Numbered from the stretch's first letter, positions 33,835-42,486 are shown. The stretch is DNA of 64,000 nucleotides from Filimonas sp. (GCA_017306865.1 JAFKHH010000011.1:744001-808000), one strand, 5' to 3'. The notes: generated by a model from the letters alone, not told the origin. Numbers and translations: made by a program.

Positions 33835-33949
33835 GCATTCACGATTGCCGTTTCACGATTCACGTATTTGTCTCTGCGTTTTCTCTGTGATCTTTGCAAT
33901 ACTACTTGCTATAGCAATTCAACCATATAACAATTCAACACTTCCCTTG
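33835..33949 (-). repeat. Composite phrase after the radical SAM gene (left mirror arm)
   Basis: Minus-strand order after the stop: AATTGTT words, then ATCACAGAG, ACGCAGAGACAAATACG, then the CGTGAATCGTGAAACGGCAA unit. The arm is mirrored at 36676-36781. The first 44 bp from the outer end (beginning CATTCACGATT) differ at one position between the two arms. Confidence 0.9.
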
Positions 33950-33952
33950 TAC

Positions 33953-35260
33953 TTACACGTATCTTTCCGCTCCTGCAAATTGCATATTGTAGTCGCCTTT
34001 GATGCGTTCGATAGGAGGGTTGTAGTAGCCAAATTTTACGTTAGGGAATTCTTCGTGAATGAGGTCCATCATTTGTTTCACGCCAAGTAAGTCACCTGTT
34101 TCATTTACACCGATTAGGCCAAGGTACCAATCCGGGTCAATGTTGAAATTGCGCCATTGGATCATCGACAGGTCTGTGTCTATAATAAGCTTACGCAATG
34201 CTTCATATTCTTCAACACTGTCTGTCATACCAGGAAAAACAAAATAGTTAATGCTTGCCCATCCACCGAAACTGCGCATTACTTTCAGGCTTTCTACGAT
34301 GTCTTCAAACTGGTAATTGTTTGGACGGTAGTATGGTGTGTAGATATGTTTTTGTGCAGAGTTCAGGCTTACGCGTATGCTATTCAGACCAGCTTCGCAC
34401 AATGCTCTTACCGCATTTGGCTTAGAGCCGTTTGTGTTAATGTTGATGCTGCCTTTATCTGTATGCTTACGTATTTCTATAATAGATTCCCTGATCGTTT
34501 CCCACATCAGTAATGGCTCACCTTCACAACCCTGTCCATAGCTTACGATCGGGAATGGTGCGTTCATTAAGTGTGGTACGGTAAATTCAACTATCTCTTC
34601 TGCAGAAGGCTTGAATGTAAGACGGTCCTGTGTAGAAACGATCGTTTCATCTTCCGGCTGGAAAGAAATACATCCTATGCAGTTTGCATTACATGCAGGA
34701 GAGGTGGGCACCGGGCATTCCCAACGACCTAGTGAAAAGTTACGTGCCGCAGGACAGGTATATGTCATGCAGCAATTTTCCATCAGGTGTTTTACCAGCC
34801 TGTTGTGCGGGTAAGCTTCCAGCAGGTTATGTGTACCGGTTTCTATTTTTTCCTGGTCGTAACCAGCGCATTCCTGCCTGATGTCACGTTCTATTCTTAC
34901 TGCGGGAACATAAAATTTTTCATCGCACCAGCCTGCTGCTGTATAGCAAAAAAGTGGAAGTGTAGGTGCTTCTGGTTCAGATTCGTATGCTGCAATGAAA
35001 AGGCCTGTATGTGCCGGCGGTATAAACGCTGCCACAGCCCAGCCTTTGTCACAAAGGCGCATTTCCCCGGTTTGTACATCTATACCAATAGATCTTCTGC
35101 CCGGTAACTCATAAAGGTTACCGCCATCGGGTAATTCAATCCAATCTTCTATCGAAATGGGAAACGCGTCCCATCCGGCACGGCCTACTGCAAAGAGGCT
35201 GCTGTCTTCAAAAATATTACCCTGGCCGTCAGAATACAATACGTATGGAGAATGCTTCAT
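33953..35260 (-). CDS. Radical SAM protein with a cysteine-rich insert
   Basis: 435 residues. The 4Fe-4S radical SAM cluster is CxxxCxxC in SPACNANCIGCISF (C190, C194, C197). It is followed by IVSYGQGCEGEPLL, SININTNGSKPNAVRALCEAG, NSIRVSLNSA and INYFVFPGMTD, the barrel motifs. The first ~180 residues are a separate domain carrying ENCCMTYTCPAARNFSLGRWECPVP, four extra cysteines just ahead of the cluster that could bind more iron-sulfur or metal. Substrate and product are unknown. I take the ATG at 35260 because the longer frame adds a hydrophobic stretch unlike the family. It is divergent from the outer-membrane gene at 35444. Confidence 0.85.
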   Translation of the reverse strand: MKHSPYVLYSDGQGNIFEDSSLFAVGRAGWDAFPISIEDWIELPDGGNLYELPGRRSIGIDVQTGEMRLCDKGWAVAAFIPPAHTGLFIAAYESEPEAPTLPLFCYTAAGWCDEKFYVPAVRIERDIRQECAGYDQEKIETGTHNLLEAYPHNRLVKHLMENCCMTYTCPAARNFSLGRWECPVPTSPACNANCIGCISFQPEDETIVSTQDRLTFKPSAEEIVEFTVPHLMNAPFPIVSYGQGCEGEPLLMWETIRESIIEIRKHTDKGSININTNGSKPNAVRALCEAGLNSIRVSLNSAQKHIYTPYYRPNNYQFEDIVESLKVMRSFGGWASINYFVFPGMTDSVEEYEALRKLIIDTDLSMIQWRNFNIDPDWYLGLIGVNETGDLLGVKQMMDLIHEEFPNVKFGYYNPPIERIKGDYNMQFAGAERYV

Positions 35261-35443
35261 AAAGTCTGCAAAGGTCGGTAAAAGTTGGCTAAAAGCGAGG
35301 ATTAAACGAAAATTAAGATAATATGAAATAGAGATTAAAAGATGATTCAAATACCGAATAGTTGGTTACTTTAACAGATTAAGCGTGTCAAAGACTGGTG
35401 AACGTGCGACTTTAGCATAGGATTTAATATTTAAACGAGTAAT

Positions 35444-36664
35444 TTGAAGCATTTAGCCTTGGCATTTTTGTTGGCCTTTATGTGTTTGGGCACAACATTC
35501 TCTCAATCAGTACACTCCGACTCCCTGCCCGCACAGAGCCGTCATAAACCTGCGCAAAGGGATATGGGTGATGTTTTTAATAGCGTCTTCTCCAAAAAGA
35601 CTGCGGCTGCTGATACAAGTGATATAAAAGACACGAAGAAGCATTTCTCCATTGTACCTGCTGTAGGATATACATTGCAAACGGGTTTTGCAGGTATTGT
35701 GAGTGGTAATATGTCTTACTATGTGGACACAACGCGCGCGAGTAAAATGTCAACTGTTACTACAAGTGTTACGTACTCCCAATATCAGCAAACCATTATT
35801 CCGCTGCTGGTAGACCTTTGGACAAAAGGGAATAAGCTCAACTTTATCAGTGACCTGCGCTTTATAGATTATCCATCGGACATTTATGGTCTTGGTGGGC
35901 GTACAGATCCTAATCAGGGGCATACCATTGATTTTACAGGAATGAAAGTGCATCAGACAGTAATGGCTGCCGTTTCTAAGAATGTGTACCTGGGTGGCGG
36001 CTATTTCTTTGATAAATTCTGGAGCATTAAGGCTATAGACCCTGAGACGCGGAGGATCAATAACATTATTACGCGAGAACTGGGTTCAAACGAAACAGCA
36101 TCAAGCCTTGCAGGCCGGTTCTTATATGATTCCCGGCAGAACCAGATAAACCCTCAACAGGGTTTTTATGGCAGCGTTACTTATCGCAATAGTATGAAAT
36201 GGCTAGGGAGTGACGAAAACTGGCAATCTGTACAGGTTGACGCGCGTACGTATTTTCATTTTCCGGCAAGTAGTAAAAATGTATTGGCCTTTTGGATGTT
36301 TGACTGGATGACGTTTGGAGGAAAGGTTCCTTATCTTTTATTGCCGAGCACGGGATGGGATGATAACTACAACACTGGGCGAGGTTATATACAAGGACGG
36401 TTCAGGGGAAAGCAGATGTATTATGCAGAGACTGAATACCGCTATAATATTACGCGCAATGGCTTGCTGGGAGGTGTGGTATTTGGTAACCTGCAAAGTT
36501 TCTCAGGAGAATTGTCTACAGAATATTCTGAATTATTACCAGGCTTTGGAGCCGGTCTCCGCTTAAAGCTGAATAAACACTCTGGCGCTAACTTGTGCGT
36601 AGATTATGGCTTTGGCAAAAATGGCTCAAGAGGATTTTTTGTAAACTTAGGGGAAGTGTTTTGA
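35444..36664 (+). CDS. BamA/TamA-like surface-antigen outer-membrane protein
   Basis: 406 residues with a signal peptide (MKHLALAFLLAFMCLGTTFSQ). The barrel shows FSIVPAVGYTLQTGFAGIVSGNMSYY, LNFISDLRFIDYPSDIYGLGG, AGRFLYDSRQNQINPQQGFYGSVTYRNSMKW and a final SGANLCVDYGFGKNGSRGFFVNLGEVF ending in Phe. Dividing residues into strands gives the C-terminal bacterial surface antigen (Omp85-type) barrel without POTRA domains. The function is not known. The start is TTG at 35444, which places the signal peptide correctly. Radical SAM and barrel genes are divergent and share one 183-bp promoter gap. Confidence 0.82.
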   Translation: MKHLALAFLLAFMCLGTTFSQSVHSDSLPAQSRHKPAQRDMGDVFNSVFSKKTAAADTSDIKDTKKHFSIVPAVGYTLQTGFAGIVSGNMSYYVDTTRASKMSTVTTSVTYSQYQQTIIPLLVDLWTKGNKLNFISDLRFIDYPSDIYGLGGRTDPNQGHTIDFTGMKVHQTVMAAVSKNVYLGGGYFFDKFWSIKAIDPETRRINNIITRELGSNETASSLAGRFLYDSRQNQINPQQGFYGSVTYRNSMKWLGSDENWQSVQVDARTYFHFPASSKNVLAFWMFDWMTFGGKVPYLLLPSTGWDDNYNTGRGYIQGRFRGKQMYYAETEYRYNITRNGLLGGVVFGNLQSFSGELSTEYSELLPGFGAGLRLKLNKHSGANLCVDYGFGKNGSRGFFVNLGEVF

Positions 36665-36675
36665 TGTAAGATTGG

Positions 36676-36781
36676 AGGAAGGGGAAGTGTTTAATTGTAA
36701 TATGGTTGAATTACTATCGCAAAAATCACAGAGGATACGCAGAGACAAATACGTGAATCGTGAAACGGTAATCGTGAATGG
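36676..36781 (+). repeat. Composite phrase after the outer-membrane gene (right mirror arm)
   Basis: Order after the stop: GTTTAATTGTAATATGG words, ATCACAGAGGATACGCAGAG, ACAAATACG, then CGTGAATCGTGAAACGGTAA (36752 onward). It is the reverse complement of 33835-33949 apart from a small indel and scattered changes. CGAAGGCACAAAGACAG words follow at 36800-36818. Confidence 0.9.
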
Positions 36782-36830
36782 GGCTTACGCACATTTGCCA
36801 CGAAGGCACAAAGACAGAAAGGCTCACTAA

Positions 36831-36988
36831 GAAATACGAAGTATTTCCTCTATGTGTTCTATGCGTCCCTTCGGAGAAACAGGTTTGTAATTGCTCAAAA
36901 AATTTGCACATCTATCCATAGACACGTCTTAGTTTTTCAGAACAAATTTGTAGAGCGACCTCATGACCGTCTATGTGTTAAAAAAATC
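36831..36988 (-). repeat. Inverted distant copy of the 167-bp unit
   Basis: The reverse complement aligns with the whole tandem unit: TTTTTTTAACACATAGACGG, GTGTCTATGGATAGATGTGC (identical over 20), TTACAAACCTGTTTCTCCG (identical) and GAAATACTTCGTATTTCTTA. It is roughly 80 percent identical by eye. It ends eight bases before the stop of the next minus-strand gene. Confidence 0.88.
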
Positions 36989-36995
36989 GCTCGAC

Positions 36996-37559
36996 CTACG
37001 CTTTCTTCAACTGCGCTGCGCAAAAATCATTAAACTCTTTTTCGAGATTTGTCGGCGTTTCGTGGATTTCTTTCTGAAACACCTTGTTGTTTTTATAATC
37101 TACAGTGAGTAATCCATCTTTCAGTATCACATTGTTCAACTCTGTCCATGCGTGAAAGCGGAATTTAGGAAAACTATTGAAGGTAATGCCGTCCTCATCT
37201 ACGCCCATTTCCTGGGCAAATTTCACTTGCTTTTCTATTAAGCCTGCTAATAAAAATAAGCCTGCTATCAGGAAATTGCCATAGGGCGGAATGAACCATG
37301 CAAGGCCGGCAGCGAATAATACCGGGCGAAAGGCAACCGGAGCATTGTTTCTTTTTGCTAGTAAAATAACAATGTACCAGGAAAATAAAACAACGATCGT
37401 TGCACCTGCGTAAAATAACTTCAGCTTTGTTGAGATCGGCTGAAAACTTGCATATGCAAACGCTACGACTGATAAGAGTAACATCAGCATACTGATGCGG
37501 TCATAAACACGGTAGCGATTGTTCTTTATTGTGACAACGAAGTTGAAATTATCTTGCAT
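36996..37559 (-). CDS. Membrane protein of unknown function, 187 residues
   Basis: I do not recognise a named family. A polar N-terminus (MQDNFNFVVTIKNNRYRVYD) is followed by hydrophobic segments at about 23-40, 48-67 and 80-106. A cytosolic C-terminal domain (GITFNSFPKFRFHAWTELNNVILKDGLLTVDYKNNKVFQKEI) has a strand pattern like bacterial PH-type domains. It is translationally coupled to the arginase-family gene: that gene's TAA and this ATG share one base (37559), so the two should be expressed together. Confidence 0.7.
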   Translation of the reverse strand: MQDNFNFVVTIKNNRYRVYDRISMLMLLLSVVAFAYASFQPISTKLKLFYAGATIVVLFSWYIVILLAKRNNAPVAFRPVLFAAGLAWFIPPYGNFLIAGLFLLAGLIEKQVKFAQEMGVDEDGITFNSFPKFRFHAWTELNNVILKDGLLTVDYKNNKVFQKEIHETPTNLEKEFNDFCAAQLKKA

Positions 37560-38602
37560 TAACTATTGCTTTTAATCATAAGATTACAAATGCGCCAAAG
37601 CAGGCGTGCGCCTACGTTAGAGTCCCATTCGTTTTCGCCGGTACCTACTTCTACCAGGTCGAAGCCAATGAGTTTACGACCGCTTTCTATAATCTTTCTA
37701 AACAGGTAAATGATCTGTTCTGCTTCAAAACCGCCTTGTACCGGTGTACCGGTATTCGGGCAAAGCTTTGGATCAAGCCCGTCTATATCAAAGCTAATAT
37801 AAACGTTGTTTGGCAAATGATTAATAATCTCGTCTGTCAGTTGCTTCCACGTACTGCCTTCGTACATGCGTTCTTTTATCTGCTTGTCGAAGTAAGTAAC
37901 CACGCGGTAATTGCTGTTGCAGATATATTGCCATTCTTCTTCACAAAAATCACGAACACCTAATTGCACCAGGCGTTGTACCTGCGGTACCTCGTTCAAT
38001 ACATTGTACATGATGGATGCGTGAGAGAAGGTAAAGTCTTCGTAAGATTTGCGCAGATCGCAGTGCGCGTCTATCTGTAAAATGCCGAATTCAGGATGTA
38101 TTTCGGCAAGGGCTTTAATGTACCCTAGTGGTATGCTGTGGTCGCCACCAATAATGCCAACCAGTTTATTTTGTTGTAAGAGTGTTTTGGTGTTTTCATA
38201 CACCCATTTATTCAGATGCAAGCCACCTTCGTTGATTTCCTTGAGGCTTTTGCACATGAATTTGTTTTTCTCTACTTCGTCTCCTTTGGAGATATAGTCA
38301 ATGTACAGTTCTGCTTCTTTACGCAGGTAATCGCTTTTCAGCAATACTTTCTTGTCTACCTCCTTCATGTAAAAGCCTTGCTTCCATCCGTCAGGAACGT
38401 CGGGATCAAACAGGTCTACCTGCAAACTTGCTTTACAAATGTGTTCTGCGCTGCGGGCGGTGCCTGCACTGGAACTTACGGTTACCTCCCAGGGAACAGG
38501 AAGGAGTATAAGTTTTGCTTCGTCTTCAGTAAAGGGTAAGCCAAAGATGTTGTTGTTCGGATTTGCCGCTGCATTCGGATTAAACCTCGATAAATCTGCC
38601 AT
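37559..38602 (-). CDS. Arginase/agmatinase-family ureohydrolase
   Basis: 347 residues of the binuclear manganese ureohydrolase family. Metal-binding motifs are IGGDHSIPLG, LQIDAHCDLR with SHASIM, and YISFDIDGLDP, which carry the His/Asp ligands. VEVGTGENEWDSNVGARLLWRI is the C-terminal block. The length is above that of E. coli SpeB (306), with an N-terminal extension and an insert around residues 75-130. Agmatinase, arginase and formimidoylglutamase cannot be told apart from motifs alone; Bacteroidetes relatives are often annotated as agmatinase or formimidoylglutamase. An aguB-aguA pair for agmatine lies 7 kb away. Confidence 0.85.
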   Translation of the reverse strand: MADLSRFNPNAAANPNNNIFGLPFTEDEAKLILLPVPWEVTVSSSAGTARSAEHICKASLQVDLFDPDVPDGWKQGFYMKEVDKKVLLKSDYLRKEAELYIDYISKGDEVEKNKFMCKSLKEINEGGLHLNKWVYENTKTLLQQNKLVGIIGGDHSIPLGYIKALAEIHPEFGILQIDAHCDLRKSYEDFTFSHASIMYNVLNEVPQVQRLVQLGVRDFCEEEWQYICNSNYRVVTYFDKQIKERMYEGSTWKQLTDEIINHLPNNVYISFDIDGLDPKLCPNTGTPVQGGFEAEQIIYLFRKIIESGRKLIGFDLVEVGTGENEWDSNVGARLLWRICNLMIKSNS

Positions 38603-38885
38603 TTTTTTGTATTGAAAAACGGGCGCAAGTTAGTCTAAAATCAGTAACATCAACTGAAAAATGGATTATAATAGTTAGAAGAAATTTTATTGCTCATAGA
38701 ATGTGACAATGTATCATAGAAGAAAACAATATTTTACCTTGGGAGATAATTAAAAGGGTCTTTATCAATTCTTTATAAAATTAACCAGAACGACAAAGGT
38801 ACAGATCAGCTTATTTGGCCACTATGCTAAAGCGTTTTAACAATTGTAGGATCATTCATACTGATACAGTTATCGTTTTTGTGAC

Positions 38886-38893
38886 TACTTTTG
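38886..38893 (+). promoter_or_regulatory. -7 box for ccmE-ccmF
   Basis: TACTTTTG, 75 bp before the ccmE ATG, matches TAnnTTTG. The remaining 366-bp gap 38603-38968 is AT-rich and holds no word repeat, gene or hairpin that I can support. Confidence 0.5.
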
Positions 38894-38968
38894 CGGTGCG
38901 AAAGCGAGAAGTACTTTGATTACTACGCCGGACATTTTCACGATTATTAACGAAATGCCTGATTATCA

Positions 38969-39373
38969 ATGAAGAAAACGCACATTATAGCTCTCGTACT
39001 TATTGCTGTCTCCATTGCGGTGTTGATTAGCTTTATGGGAGAAACCTCTACTTACGACACGATAGCATCCGCAAAGCAGAAAAATGGAAAATATGTTCAC
39101 CTGATCGCTAAAATGGATAAAAGCCAGCCGCTGAACTACGATCCGGTAAAAAATCCCAACTATTTAACGTTTACAGCTATTGATACTTTAGGTAACTCCA
39201 TCAGTGTTGTGTACCACAACGCGAAGCCTACAGATATGGAAAAAAGTGAAAGACTGGTGCTGAAAGGACGTGTGGAAGGAGATCACTTTGAGTGTAAAGA
39301 TATCCTGTTGAAATGCCCATCCAAATATAAAGACAACGAAAACGTTGCACGTAAGAACGTAGAAGGCAGCTAG
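38969..39373 (+). CDS. ccmE: CcmE-type haem chaperone with a cysteine motif
   Basis: 134 residues. An N-terminal membrane anchor (HIIALVLIAVSIAVLISFM) is followed by a periplasmic OB-fold domain (YVHLIAKMDKSQPLNYDPVKNPNYLTFTAIDTLGN, VYHNAKPTDMEKSERLVLKGRVEGDHFECKDILLKCPSKY). It hands haem to the CcmF synthase encoded next. E. coli CcmE attaches haem through His in HxxxY; here the equivalent place is CPSKY, a CxxxY motif (C116, Y120), as in the variant known from Desulfovibrio and archaea. It heads the ccm unit with ccmF 134 bp later. Confidence 0.9.
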   Translation: MKKTHIIALVLIAVSIAVLISFMGETSTYDTIASAKQKNGKYVHLIAKMDKSQPLNYDPVKNPNYLTFTAIDTLGNSISVVYHNAKPTDMEKSERLVLKGRVEGDHFECKDILLKCPSKYKDNENVARKNVEGS

Positions 39374-39475
39374 GTTTGAAGAAGTATATAAAAAATATAC
39401 AGGGTAAATAAAGTATATAAGGATTCTCTTTGTGTACCCTATAAACTTTGTATACCCTATTTACGCTATATACCA
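39374..39475 (+). repeat. TATATAA-word inverted repeat between ccmE and ccmF
   Basis: AGTATATAAAAAATATACAG and AAAGTATATAAGG run in sense after the ccmE stop. The complement CCCTATAAACTTTGTATACC and CTATTTACGCTATATACC follows. It lies inside a probable operon, like the CGTGAAT repeat in pnt. Confidence 0.75.
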
Positions 39476-39507
39476 ATCCACTTAATCATCATACATCCCC
39501 TGCAATA

Positions 39508-41958
39508 ATGAATTACATAGGCGAACATCTACTACCCGGACAGTTAGGACATTTTTTTGCAGTACTTTCTCTTATTACATCTCTAATAGCGACCATTGCT
39601 TATTTTAAAAGCAATAAAGCTGCACTACCGCAGGATAAGCAGAGCTGGTTACGCATTGCGAGAGCGGCATTCCTGGTGGAGACAATCTCAGTTTTCAGCA
39701 TTTTTATTATTCTATTATTCATCGTTGCCAATCACTATAACGAATACTTCTTTGCATGGAACCACTCTTCACGTTCCCTGCAACCTGAATACCTGTTAAG
39801 CTGTATCTGGGAAGATCAGTCTGGTAGTTTTCTCTTATGGAATATATGGCATTGCGTGCTGGGCTGGATCATTGTGTGGAAAGTGAAGAAATGGGAAGCA
39901 CCGGTATTGACAGCAGTAAACTTTGCACAGTTCTGTATAGCAACCATGTTGCTTGGCGTATATGTATTTGGCGTTAAGATCGGTAGCAATCCTTTTATAT
40001 TGTTCCGTGAGCAAATGCCTAATCTGCCTTTGTTCACCAATCCTAATTACCTGAGCATGCCGCGTGTGCATGAGGGTAATGATCTGAATGCATTGCTGCA
40101 GAATTACTGGATGGTTATACATCCGCCTGTATTGTTCTTAGGTTTTGCCTCTACCATTATTCCATTTGCATTTGCTTATGCCGGTCTTGTAAATAAAGAT
40201 CATACGTGGACAAAAGATGCATTGCCCTGGGCAAGCTTCTCTGCGGCTATTTTAGGTTTAGGTATTATGATGGGTGCTGCATGGGCGTATGAGAGTTTAT
40301 CATTTGGTGGTTACTGGGCGTGGGACCCTGTAGAGAATGCCTCATTGGTTCCATGGATCATACTGGTAGCCGGCCTGCATACAAATCTTATTTATAAGAG
40401 TAGCGGTTATTCTTTAAAAAGCACCTACCTGTTTTATATACTTTCATTTGTATTGGTCTTATATTCTACTTTCCTTACAAGAAGTGGTGTGCTTGGCGAT
40501 ACCTCCGTACACGCTTTTACCGGTGCGGATATGAATGTGCAATTGGCCTTATTTGTACTGGTATTCTTAGTGCCTGCCTTGTTCCTGTACTTTAAGCGTC
40601 TGAAAGAAATTCCAACCATACACAAAGAAGAAAATACGTATAGCCGTGAGTTCTGGATGTTTATTGGTGCGCTGGTGCTTTGTCTTTCCGGTATCATCAT
40701 TATTGCAAAAACATCATTGCCTTTGTTCAATAAGATCTTTGGTACCAAGATAGCAGAGCCGGAAGACAGGGAGTTTGCTTATAACCAGGTGCAAATATTT
40801 ATTGCAATCATTATAGGCATTCTTACAGCGGTATCGCAATATTTTAAATACAAGGATACACCGAAAGCATACTTTGGTAAAAAAATAGGATGGCCTACGC
40901 TAATATCATTGGTGATTAGCGTTGCGATCAGCATGTTTGGCGGCATCAGCTTTGATAAAAAAGGAATAGGCTTTTTAATAGCGATACATGTTGCAGTGTT
41001 TGCTGCAGTGTATGCTGTAGTGGCAAATATTGGTTATATCTGGATAGGATTGAAAGGGAAGATAAAAGCGGCAGGTGCATCTGTGGCGCATATTGGCTTT
41101 GGCTTAATATTGGTAGGTATCCTGATCTCTTCAAGTAAGAAAACAGTACTTAGCTGGAATACAACAGGCTTTGCCGTACAGTTGGGAAATGATAAGGAAA
41201 ACCCTGCTGAGAATATTACTTTGTTCAAAAACATACGCACGGATATGGGTAAGTACCACGTGACTTATGTAACGGATTCAGTAAATAAGCATGACAGGAA
41301 AAAATACTTTGAATTAAAATTTGAGAATAAGAGATCTGGTGAAACTTTCTTCTTGTATCCGGATGTAATGCGAATGAACAAGGGGCAGGAGCAGCCATCT
41401 GCTAACCCTGATGCAAAACATTACTGGAACAAAGACATTTTTGTTTACGTGACATCGTGGACGGAGGGAAAGAAAAATGATACTACAGGTTTTACGCCAA
41501 ACGAAGCTAAAGTAGGCGATACGATGTTCTACTCCAATGGTCTCGTGATCCTGAATAAAGTGGAGATAGATACGGAGAACAAGCTGAAGAAAACCGAACC
41601 TGGTGAAACTGCGATGATACTGGACATGACTGCGATCAGTAAAGAGGGTAGCAGGTATCCGGTTACGCCGGCTATTGCTATATCTGCAGATCACAAGAGT
41701 TTCCGTAACATGCCGGATACGGTTGTAGCACAAGGTTTGATCCTGCAATTCAATAAACTGGTGGATGAAAAAGCGGGTAAGTTCGAGATAGGAATGAAAG
41801 AAGATAAAGGTGCAAATGACCTGCTTACATTGAAAGTGTATGAGTTTCCTTTTATCAATGTGTTGTGGATCGGTGTAATAATAATGTTCATCGGGTTCCT
41901 GATGAGCATACAACAGCGTATAAAAAAACGTGGCGGCAAACTGATCGCGGCGGATTAA
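39508..41958 (+). CDS. ccmF: CcmF/CcsA-type cytochrome c haem lyase
   Basis: 816-residue multi-spanning inner-membrane protein that ligates haem to apocytochrome c. The haem-handling tryptophan-rich WWD-like segment reads SFGGYWAWDPVENASLVPWI. Conserved histidines occur before and after it (WMVIHPPVLFLGF, VAGLHTNLIYKSSGY). Around 13 to 15 membrane helices are followed by a periplasmic domain (residues ~550-780) and a last helix near the C-terminus (VLWIGVIIMFIGFLMSIQQR). The ATG at 39508 gives the family N-terminus MNYIGEHLLPGQLGHFFAVL. A terminator follows. CcmABC genes are not in the window. Confidence 0.95.
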   Translation: MNYIGEHLLPGQLGHFFAVLSLITSLIATIAYFKSNKAALPQDKQSWLRIARAAFLVETISVFSIFIILLFIVANHYNEYFFAWNHSSRSLQPEYLLSCIWEDQSGSFLLWNIWHCVLGWIIVWKVKKWEAPVLTAVNFAQFCIATMLLGVYVFGVKIGSNPFILFREQMPNLPLFTNPNYLSMPRVHEGNDLNALLQNYWMVIHPPVLFLGFASTIIPFAFAYAGLVNKDHTWTKDALPWASFSAAILGLGIMMGAAWAYESLSFGGYWAWDPVENASLVPWIILVAGLHTNLIYKSSGYSLKSTYLFYILSFVLVLYSTFLTRSGVLGDTSVHAFTGADMNVQLALFVLVFLVPALFLYFKRLKEIPTIHKEENTYSREFWMFIGALVLCLSGIIIIAKTSLPLFNKIFGTKIAEPEDREFAYNQVQIFIAIIIGILTAVSQYFKYKDTPKAYFGKKIGWPTLISLVISVAISMFGGISFDKKGIGFLIAIHVAVFAAVYAVVANIGYIWIGLKGKIKAAGASVAHIGFGLILVGILISSSKKTVLSWNTTGFAVQLGNDKENPAENITLFKNIRTDMGKYHVTYVTDSVNKHDRKKYFELKFENKRSGETFFLYPDVMRMNKGQEQPSANPDAKHYWNKDIFVYVTSWTEGKKNDTTGFTPNEAKVGDTMFYSNGLVILNKVEIDTENKLKKTEPGETAMILDMTAISKEGSRYPVTPAIAISADHKSFRNMPDTVVAQGLILQFNKLVDEKAGKFEIGMKEDKGANDLLTLKVYEFPFINVLWIGVIIMFIGFLMSIQQRIKKRGGKLIAAD

Positions 41959-41994
41959 TGTTTGGTTGATGCTTCTTCAATATAGTATTTGAAT

Positions 41995-42020
41995 AAAACC
42001 GCTTCTTAGCGGTTTTTTCT
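41995..42020. terminator. Terminator between ccmF and the small lipoprotein gene
   Basis: AAAACCGC, loop TTCTTA, GCGGTTTTTT. It serves ccmF; its A-rich 5' arm can also end the convergent lipoprotein gene, whose stop begins at 42006, inside the hairpin. Confidence 0.85.
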
Positions 42021-42242
42021 TTTTATAGCCGTTCTCTTTTTTCGGATAGAATCAGCTTTGTATTGTGCAGTTTGTAAAAGGGTACTGTCGCAATCTTCGT
42101 ACAGTTGTAAGGCGATCTTGTTTACTTTTTGTTGCATGTTATTGATCATTTCCAGGCTGTCTGCTGTTGTTAGTGCAGGTGGCTTGCGAGTGTTACATGC
42201 CGCTAAAAAAAGAAGTGCAACGAAGTACAATTTATTTTTCAT
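42006..42242 (-). CDS. Small lipoprotein, 78 residues
   Basis: I recognise no family. The N-terminus has a lipobox (YFVALLFLAACNTRKPP, cysteine at 16). The rest is a charged helix (ADSLEMINNMQQKVNKIALQLYEDCDSTLLQTAQYKADSIRKKRTAIKRKNR) likely to form a coiled coil. Its first 11 bp overlap the end of the next upstream lipoprotein gene, so the two are made together. The stop lies within the terminator hairpin shared with ccmF. Confidence 0.65.
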   Translation of the reverse strand: MKNKLYFVALLFLAACNTRKPPALTTADSLEMINNMQQKVNKIALQLYEDCDSTLLQTAQYKADSIRKKRTAIKRKNR

Positions 42243-42486
42243 GCTTTGTTGTATCCTTTAAAAGTGAATCGACGAGGAACGGAATTTTATACTGCCTGGC
42301 GGAATCGCATTGTAACTGGATGGCTTTGTATGCAGAATCGATCTTGCTGCTGGCAATCGAATCCATTTTTCGCTCGAACTCAAGACGCTTATCTGGCGTT
42401 TCCTCAGTGGTTACAATGAGATTGCAACTACTGAGACAAATCTTTAAGAAAATAATAACAATTCCGAATATTGCTTTTCTTGTCAT
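42232..42486 (-). CDS. Small lipoprotein, 84 residues
   Basis: I recognise no family. Lipobox IFLKICLSSCNLIV (cysteine at 21), then a helical region (TPDKRLEFERKMDSIASSKIDSAYKAIQLQCDSARQ). Size, layout and the D-S-[IA] helix pattern resemble the 78-residue neighbour (MINNMQQKVNKIALQLYEDCDSTL), so the pair may be distant duplicates. It is divergent from the DUF4294 gene with a 36-bp gap. Confidence 0.62.
   Translation of the reverse strand: MTRKAIFGIVIIFLKICLSSCNLIVTTEETPDKRLEFERKMDSIASSKIDSAYKAIQLQCDSARQYKIPFLVDSLLKDTTKHEK

Noticed and set aside
37559-38602. Calling the ureohydrolase SpeB outright
   Set aside because: Metal motifs are shared by arginase, agmatinase and formimidoylglutamase, and the protein is longer than SpeB, so no symbol is given.
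41314-41913. 199-codon frame opposite the end of ccmF
   Set aside because: Antisense to the periplasmic domain of CcmF, no motif or start context.
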